Part shown: positions 5,875 to 9,791 of the stretch, one piece after another
How positions within the stretch are numbered: position 1 is the stretch's first letter
Layout of the letters: each line of letters begins with the position of its first letter
DNA from: Oscillospiraceae bacterium
GTDB lineage: Bacteria > Bacillota > Clostridia > Oscillospirales > Ruminococcaceae
Direction of reading: 5' to 3'
DNA: 9,791 nt
Assembly: GCA_017424665.1 (NCBI GenBank)
Contig: JAFOYK010000165.1
Location: 1-9,791, forward strand
Position numbers and translations under genes: made by a program
Notes under the pieces: generated by a model
The model's input: only the letters and a program-made list of their open reading frames with translations
Database searches by the model: none
Told to the model about the DNA's origin: nothing

Positions 5875-6942
5875 ATGAAAAAAATCCTTTCCGCTTTGTT
5901 TGCCGTGCTCATGGTGCTCGGAATTTCCGGCTGTGCTCAGACCGAACCTGTTCCGGAAGAAATTCCGAAACAGAAATTTACAAAATCTTACATCGATTAT
6001 TTCGACACCGCTTCCACCATTGTGGGATATGACGTCAGCCAGGAAGCTTTTGACGCAAACTGCGCGATAATTGAAGAGGAACTTAAACATTATCACGAAC
6101 TTTACGATATTTATAATTCTTATGAGGGCGTAAACAATCTTTATTATCTTAACCGCGAAGCAGGCAAAGCCCCGGTTAAAGTTGATGAAGACATCATCGC
6201 TCTTTTTGAATTCGGCAGAGAAATTTATGACCTTACCGCCGGAAAGACCAATTACGCTATGGGCGCCGTGCTCGAAATCTGGCACAATTACCGCGAAGCG
6301 GGAAACTTTGATTATTTCAGCGCCGAAGTTCCGCCTATGGATATGCTCAAAGACGCTTCCGAGCATTGCGACATCAACGACGTTGTAATCGATAAAGAAA
6401 ACAGTACAGTTTTCTTTGCCGACCCCATGCTCAAAGTTGACGTTGGCGCAATCGGCAAAGGTTACGCAACCGAAATGATCGCCCGAATTCTTGAAGAAAA
6501 AGGTGTTGATAACTACACTCTCAACATCGGCGGCAACATTCGCACCATCGGAACAAAGGGAGATGGAACCGCATGGGTGGCGGGAATTCAGAACCCGGAT
6601 CTTACTTCCGAACAGACTTTTATCCTCAGAGTCGGCTTCAGCGACCTTGCTCTTGTAACAAGCGGTTCTTACCAGCGCTATTATTACGTCGGCGATACCA
6701 AATATCACCATATCATCGACCCGGAAACCCTTTTCCCGAAAGATACCTTCTCCGCGGTTTCCATCCTTACTCCGGATTCCGGAATTGCGGATGCGGTTTC
6801 CACCGCCTGTTTCAACCTTTCTCTCGAAGAAGGAATGGAACTTATCGAATCCATCGAAAACACCGAAGCAATGTGGGTCGAACCGGACGGAACTATCCAT
6901 TATTCCTCCGGATTTGAAAAATTCATCCAGCCTGAAGAATAA
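5875..6942 (+). CDS. apbE: ApbE, FAD:protein FMN transferase (lipoprotein form)
   Basis: 355 residues. ApbE cuts FAD and links FMN through a phosphoester to a Thr or Ser in target proteins such as RnfD and RnfG, using Mg2+. A signal peptide ends in LGISGC, so Cys20 is lipidated and the enzyme works outside the membrane, where the RnfG domain and the neighbouring lipoprotein also lie. Family motifs in order: DTASTIVGY (44-52), VDVGAIGKGYATE (188-200), LNIGGNI (216-222), TSGSYQRY (262-269), YHHIIDPETLFP (277-288) and GIADAVSTACF (303-313). The Asp and Thr of the last motif (306 and 310) belong to the metal site. Length is normal for the family. The gene is flanked by its own promoter and terminator. 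Its place beside rnf fits its role in maturing the complex. Confidence 0.96.
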   Translation: MKKILSALFAVLMVLGISGCAQTEPVPEEIPKQKFTKSYIDYFDTASTIVGYDVSQEAFDANCAIIEEELKHYHELYDIYNSYEGVNNLYYLNREAGKAPVKVDEDIIALFEFGREIYDLTAGKTNYAMGAVLEIWHNYREAGNFDYFSAEVPPMDMLKDASEHCDINDVVIDKENSTVFFADPMLKVDVGAIGKGYATEMIARILEEKGVDNYTLNIGGNIRTIGTKGDGTAWVAGIQNPDLTSEQTFILRVGFSDLALVTSGSYQRYYYVGDTKYHHIIDPETLFPKDTFSAVSILTPDSGIADAVSTACFNLSLEEGMELIESIENTEAMWVEPDGTIHYSSGFEKFIQPEE

Positions 6943-6947
6943 AAAAC

Positions 6948-6981
6948 AAAATCCCGTGCTCATTTTGAGCACGGGGTTTTT
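6948..6981. terminator. Bidirectional terminator between apbE and the XRE gene
   Basis: CCCGTGCTC (6953-6961) pairs with GAGCACGGG (6967-6975), closed by an extra A-T pair. TTTTT follows on the plus strand. On the minus strand the stem is followed by ATTTTGTTTTTT, so it can also stop transcription coming from the regulator gene. Confidence 0.92.
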
Positions 6982-6986
6982 AATAT

Positions 6987-7039
6987 GCCTTCCCCTTGAG
7001 GGAAAGGTGGCATTTGCTTTGCAAATGACGGATGAGGTG
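6987..7039. repeat. Hairpin-rich intergenic repeat element
   Basis: The element opens with GCCTTCCCCTTGAGGGAAAG, then GTGGC. A perfect seven-pair hairpin follows, CATTTGC (7011-7017) with GCAAATG (7021-7027), and then ACGGATGAGGTG. From memory, modules of this layout, with conserved ends and a variable middle hairpin, are scattered through many gut Clostridia. I could not verify copies. It codes for nothing visible. Confidence 0.65.
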
Positions 7040-7041
7040 CA

Positions 7042-7061
7042 GCCGCAAAGCGGCGTTTTTT
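7042..7061 (+). terminator. GC hairpin followed by a T tract
   Basis: GCCGC (7042-7046) and GCGGC (7050-7054) form a short stem with an AAA loop, followed by a run of T from 7056. It reads as a terminator on the plus strand and adjoins the repeat, so it may be its right-hand part or a backup to the upstream terminator. Confidence 0.5.
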
Positions 7062-7449
7062 ATTTTTCCCTGAAATTTCTTATGGAAAGAGCAACAACCG
7101 CTATTGCCAGAAGGGAAGCGGCTTCTTCCCATTGAATCTGTTTAAAAGTTGTAAGGAGCGCAACTCCGATTCCCAAAGCAAGAGGAACGGCTTTGAGCAC
7201 GAGGTCAACATTGTCCTCTTTTTTATTCGTTTCATCTTTCAAAGAATTTGCCTGCAAAAGTTCATCAACGGAAACTTCAAGAACTTCCGCAAGTTTCGGG
7301 AAGGTGTTGATATCCGGGCAGGATATGTCGCGTTCCCATTTCGAAACAGCTTTGTCGGTGATATTAAGTTTGTTTGCAAGTTCAAGCTGGGTCATGTTTT
7401 TCGCCTTGCGAAGTTCGGCAATTTTTTGTCCGAGTGTCTGTTTTTCCAT
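7060..7449 (-). CDS. XRE-family regulator with a membrane-spanning C-terminus
   Basis: 129 residues. Residues about 6-62 form an XRE (Cro/cI-type) helix-turn-helix, with MTQLELANKLNITDKAVSKWER as its DNA-binding core and the usual SVDELL ending. A polar linker rich in Lys, Glu and Asn (68-80) leads to two hydrophobic segments (about 81-102 and 107-124), so the protein is probably tied to the membrane. The start ATG has AAAGGAG eleven bases upstream and its own promoter. The gene is divergent from the HerA-like gene and converges on apbE. Similar two-part regulators are common in Clostridia. Their signals are mostly unknown. It may control itself, the HerA operon, or both; no ligand or target can be named. 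Confidence 0.9.
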   Translation of the reverse strand: MEKQTLGQKIAELRKAKNMTQLELANKLNITDKAVSKWERDISCPDINTFPKLAEVLEVSVDELLQANSLKDETNKKEDNVDLVLKAVPLALGIGVALLTTFKQIQWEEAASLLAIAVVALSIRNFREK

Positions 7450-7477
7450 TAAAAAAACATCTCCTTTCGATGTCTTA

Positions 7478-7506
7478 ATTATAATTCAAAATACAAAATA
7501 ACTCAA
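7478..7506 (-). promoter_or_regulatory. Predicted promoter of the XRE regulator
   Basis: On the minus strand TTGAGT (7506-7501) and TATAAT (7483-7478) are separated by 17 bases. Transcription should start near 7471, just before the AAAGGAG ribosome site at 7467-7461. Confidence 0.75.
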
Positions 7507-7526
7507 CCGACGGGAAGTTTATTTGG

Positions 7527-7554
7527 CTAAACCCATAGTTTAGAGGAAGTTTAG
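7527..7554. promoter_or_regulatory. Three phased half-sites, candidate XRE operator
   Basis: CTAAAC (7527-7532) and GTTTAG (7538-7543) form a perfect inverted repeat with a five-base spacer, and a second GTTTAG follows at 7549-7554. The three units begin 11 bases apart, about one helical turn, so they face the same side of the DNA. They lie between the two divergent promoters, as expected for a local regulator. Confidence 0.5.
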
Positions 7555-7584
7555 AAGTTTTAATTAAAAATAATATTTAAAAGA

Positions 7585-7613
7585 TGGACTAAAACGCTTT
7601 GCTGTGTTAAAAT
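7585..7613 (+). promoter_or_regulatory. Predicted promoter of the HerA-like gene
   Basis: TGGACT (7585-7590) is followed after 17 bases by TAAAAT (7608-7613), with a TGT extension just before the -10 box. Transcription would start near 7620, leaving a short leader with GGAGG (7635-7639) seven bases before the ATG. Confidence 0.6.
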
Positions 7614-7646
7614 AAAAAAAGTTAAAATGCTTTTGGAGGTGTTTCA

Positions 7647-9188
7647 ATGTATCTTAAAGATACACATAAAATCTGGATCGCAACCGGTGAAAAAGCTGTT
7701 TTTCTTGAACCGGGAATGGCAAACCGCCACGGCCTTATCGCCGGCGCCACCGGAACCGGCAAAACCGTAACCCTTAAGGTCCTTGCGGAAGCTTTCAGCG
7801 ATATGGGCGTTCCGGTTTTTCTCGGAGATATCAAAGGCGACCTTACCGGAATGATCAACCCCGGAAAAGAAAATAAACATATCCGCAGAAGCATCGACAA
7901 CATGGGCCTTGATTCCTTCGGTTATGATTACCATAGCTATCCCGCAAGATTTTTCGACGTTTACGGCGAAAAAGGTCACCCGGTAAGAACCACCGTTTCC
8001 GCAATGGGCCCGGAACTTCTTTCAAGACTTCTTGAACTCACTCCCGTTCAGGACGGCGTTCTTCGAATCGTTTTCAGAATTGCGGACGACGAGCATATGC
8101 TTCTTTCCGATCTTAAAGACCTTCGCGCAATGGTTCAGTACGTCGGTGACAACGCCAAAGAATATAAACTTACCTACGGAAACGTTTCTTCCCAGAGCAT
8201 CGGCGCTATCCAGCGCGCCCTTCTTAAACTTGAGGACGAGGGCGGAAACACCTTCTTCGGCGAACCGGATCTGGATCTTTCCGACTGGATCGATTGGGAC
8301 GAAGAGGGAAGAGGCGTTATGAATATCCTTGAATGCCAGGAGCTTTTTCAGCATCCGCTTCTTTACGGAACCTTCCTTCTTTGGATGCTTTCCGAAATAT
8401 ACGAAATGTTCCCGGAAGCGGGCGACCTTGAAAAACCGAAACTTGCCTTCTTCTTTGATGAAGCGCATCTTCTTTTCGACGACGCTCCGAAAGCACTTCT
8501 CGATACCATTGAAAGAATGGTCCGTCTTATCCGTTCCAAAGGTGTTTCTGTCTGGTTCATCACCCAGAATCCTTCCGATATCCCGGATTCCGTTCTCGGA
8601 CAGATCGGCAACCGCATCCAGCACGGACTTCGCGCATATACTCCCGCTGACCAGAAAGCTCTTCGTGCCGCGGCAAATTCCTTCCGCGCAAACCCGAATT
8701 TCAATACCGAAGAAGCTCTTGTTGCTCTTGGAACAGGCGAAGCGCTTGTTTCCGTTCTTGACGAAGACGGTGTTCCTTCCATTGTAGAAAAAGCAAACAT
8801 CCTTCCTCCAAGCAGCTCCATGGATGCCGCTTCCGAAGCGGACGTAAAGGCCGCAATTGAAGCAAGCCCCCTTTTCGGAAAATATGAGGAAGTTAAGGAT
8901 GAAGAATCCGCTTATGAAATCATAACCGAACAGCAGGAAAAAGAGGCAGAAGAAGAAAAGAAGGCCGCCGAAGAGGAAGCAAAGGCCGCTGAAAAAGAGG
9001 CTAAGGAAAAAGAAAAAGAGAAAAAAGCCAAGGAAAAAGAAAAGGCTAAAAAGAAAACCACTTCCAAAGCGGCAAAAAAAGCAACCAGCGCTTTTACAAA
9101 GACAGTTAACTCCGCCGCAAACACCATTGGCCGCGAAGTCGGCAAAAAAATTGTCCGCGGAATTTTCGATACTTTTCTTAAAGGATAA
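7647..9188 (+). CDS. HerA-like/DUF853 ATPase (YjgR family)
   Basis: 513 residues. This is a P-loop ATPase of the HerA/FtsK type, in the DUF853 group that includes E. coli YjgR. The cellular role of the group is not established; relatives are hexameric DNA-translocating motors. Walker A is GATGTGKT (33-40), preceded by [16 protein letters not shown] (61-69) is a family signature. Walker B is [12 protein letters not shown] (267-278), with Asp271 and Glu272. [11 protein letters not shown] (303-313) and [11 protein letters not shown] (321-331) supply a glutamine sensor and arginines. A Lys/Glu/Ala-rich segment (about 428-475), probably coiled coil, separates the motor from the end motif [13 protein letters not shown], which is also typical of the family. 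It has its own promoter and a good ribosome site, and probably leads an operon with the next two genes. No nuclease such as NurA adjoins it. Confidence 0.92.
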   Translation: MYLKDTHKIWIATGEKAVFLEPGMANRHGLIAGATGTGKTVTLKVLAEAFSDMGVPVFLGDIKGDLTGMINPGKENKHIRRSIDNMGLDSFGYDYHSYPARFFDVYGEKGHPVRTTVSAMGPELLSRLLELTPVQDGVLRIVFRIADDEHMLLSDLKDLRAMVQYVGDNAKEYKLTYGNVSSQSIGAIQRALLKLEDEGGNTFFGEPDLDLSDWIDWDEEGRGVMNILECQELFQHPLLYGTFLLWMLSEIYEMFPEAGDLEKPKLAFFFDEAHLLFDDAPKALLDTIERMVRLIRSKGVSVWFITQNPSDIPDSVLGQIGNRIQHGLRAYTPADQKALRAAANSFRANPNFNTEEALVALGTGEALVSVLDEDGVPSIVEKANILPPSSSMDAASEADVKAAIEASPLFGKYEEVKDEESAYEIITEQQEKEAEEEKKAAEEEAKAAEKEAKEKEKEKKAKEKEKAKKKTTSKAAKKATSAFTKTVNSAANTIGREVGKKIVRGIFDTFLKG

Positions 9189-9199
9189 AGGAAAATAAG

Positions 9200-9436
9200 A
9201 TGGATATCATCAAAGAAAAAATCAATGAAATCGTAGAAAAAATCAAAAACGATAAAGATATTGCCGCAAAATTCCAAAAAGACCCCATCACCACCGTTGA
9301 AGGCCTTATCGGAATCGATTTGCCCAATGACCAGATCGAAAAAATCGTTGAAGGAATCAAAGCAAAAATCGCTCTTGATAAAATCGACGTTGACAAAGTT
9401 GCCGATGTTCTCGGCGGACTTTTCGGCAAAAAATAA
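9200..9436 (+). CDS. Small helical protein of unknown function (78 residues)
   Basis: I do not recognise a named family. The ATG follows the HerA-like stop by 11 bases, with AAAGGA as ribosome site, so it is probably co-transcribed. The protein is rich in Lys, Ile and Asp and reads as short amphipathic helices. The segment DPITTVEGLIGIDLPNDQ (about 28-45) looks like a helix, turn and helix, and the C-terminus is GGLFGKK. There is no signal peptide or membrane segment, so it should be cytoplasmic. Small proteins with a similar Lys-Asp-Pro/Gly-(Ile/Val)-Asp-Leu-Pro pattern seem familiar from Clostridia, but I can attach no role. The frame is intact, and its codon use matches the neighbouring genes. 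Confidence 0.8.
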   Translation: MDIIKEKINEIVEKIKNDKDIAAKFQKDPITTVEGLIGIDLPNDQIEKIVEGIKAKIALDKIDVDKVADVLGGLFGKK

Positions 9437-9457
9437 GCAAAAAGGGGCATTTTAAGA

Positions 9458-9791
9458 GTGAATCCGAAGGTAGTTTATTCTTCCGAAGATTTTGAATCAA
9501 AATTCACCTTTTCCGGCGAACTTGGTTTTAAATGGTCGCCGGAAAAAACCTTTTTCCGTCTTTGGGCGCCAACGGCAACCGAAGCAAAAATCTGCTTTTA
9601 TAAAAGCGGCGACCCCAAAGCGGATGACCTTATTGAAAAAATCGACATGACCGCGGATATCTGCGGAACCTGGGTCGCCGAAAAAAACGGTGACCTTAAC
9701 GGCGTTTATTATACTTTTTCCGTAATCGTTGATGGCGAGGAACGTGAATCCATCGACCCTTATGCAAGAGCGGCAGGCGTTAACGGAAAAC
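9458..9791 (+). CDS. pulA: Type I pullulanase, N-terminal part (cut by window edge)
   Basis: 111 codons are present and the frame is open to the right edge. Pullulanase cuts alpha-1,6 branches in glycogen, starch or pullulan. The visible part is the N-terminal region and CBM48-type domain: LGFKWSPEKTFFRLWAPTA (about 21-39), NGVYYTFSVIVDG (about 82-94), and ESIDPYARAAGVNGK at the end, a hallmark of type I pullulanases. The GH13 catalytic barrel is outside the window. There is no signal peptide, so it is probably cytoplasmic and acts on stored glycogen or imported dextrins. The start is GTG at 9458, with a purine-rich AAGGGG about ten bases upstream. No other start codon lies between it and the in-frame stop of the previous gene, 21 bases away. 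A related branching enzyme is less likely. Confidence 0.87.
   Translation, partial: MNPKVVYSSEDFESKFTFSGELGFKWSPEKTFFRLWAPTATEAKICFYKSGDPKADDLIEKIDMTADICGTWVAEKNGDLNGVYYTFSVIVDGEERESIDPYARAAGVNGK

Noticed and set aside
5725..6972. Long minus-strand open frame opposite apbE
   Set aside because: ApbE motifs are clear on the plus strand. This frame crosses terminators and lacks a ribosome site.
6987..7061. CRISPR repeat or insertion sequence
   Set aside because: A single copy without spacers, transposase or flanking target duplication that I can see.
7647..9188. HerA-NurA defence or DNA-repair operon
   Set aside because: The protein fits the DUF853/YjgR branch, and no nuclease or other defence gene is next to it.
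9200..9436. Peptide precursor with a double-glycine leader
   Set aside because: The GG near the end would leave only five residues, and no peptidase, transporter or modifying enzyme adjoins it.

Overview
The window is a chromosomal segment of a Gram-positive anaerobe of class Clostridia, most likely a gut member of the Oscillospiraceae/Ruminococcaceae. Four things point this way: an Rnf operon in the order rnfC-D-G-E-A, Firmicutes-type lipoprotein signals, strong AGGAGG ribosome sites, and an intergenic hairpin element of a kind I remember from such genomes. The placement is inference; no marker gene is present.

Positions 1-4270 (minus strand) hold an rnf operon cut off by the left edge after the first codons of rnfA. 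The genes are translationally coupled through TAATG or ATGA overlaps. Rnf couples reduced ferredoxin and NAD+ to an ion gradient across the membrane. RnfG is about twice the usual length and has two FMN-attachment-like motifs. RnfE ends in a short tail with four cysteines.

Positions 4271-4664 are an AT-rich divergent control region. It holds an rnf promoter, an inverted repeat in the rnf leader, a perfect palindrome, and a consensus sigma-A promoter that drives a lipoprotein gene to the right.

Positions 4665-6942 (plus strand) hold two separately promoted genes. The first is a lipoprotein made of two tandem copies of one domain, each ending in the same DLYAGCT motif. The second is a lipoprotein ApbE, the FAD:protein FMN transferase. 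Together with RnfD and RnfG this suggests a flavin module: ApbE would load FMN onto RnfD and RnfG, and possibly onto the abundant two-domain lipoprotein, which could pass electrons on the outer face of the membrane. FMN loading of the lipoprotein is a hypothesis.

Positions 6943-7062 hold a bidirectional terminator and a hairpin-rich repeat. Positions 7060-7449 (minus strand) encode an XRE regulator with a membrane-spanning tail. It is divergent from a HerA-like ATPase gene (7647-9188). Three phased half-sites lie between the two promoters. A 78-residue protein of unknown function and the start of a type I pullulanase follow on the plus strand, closely spaced as in an operon. The pullulanase runs off the right edge.

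No rRNA, tRNA, CRISPR array, insertion sequence or phage gene was seen.
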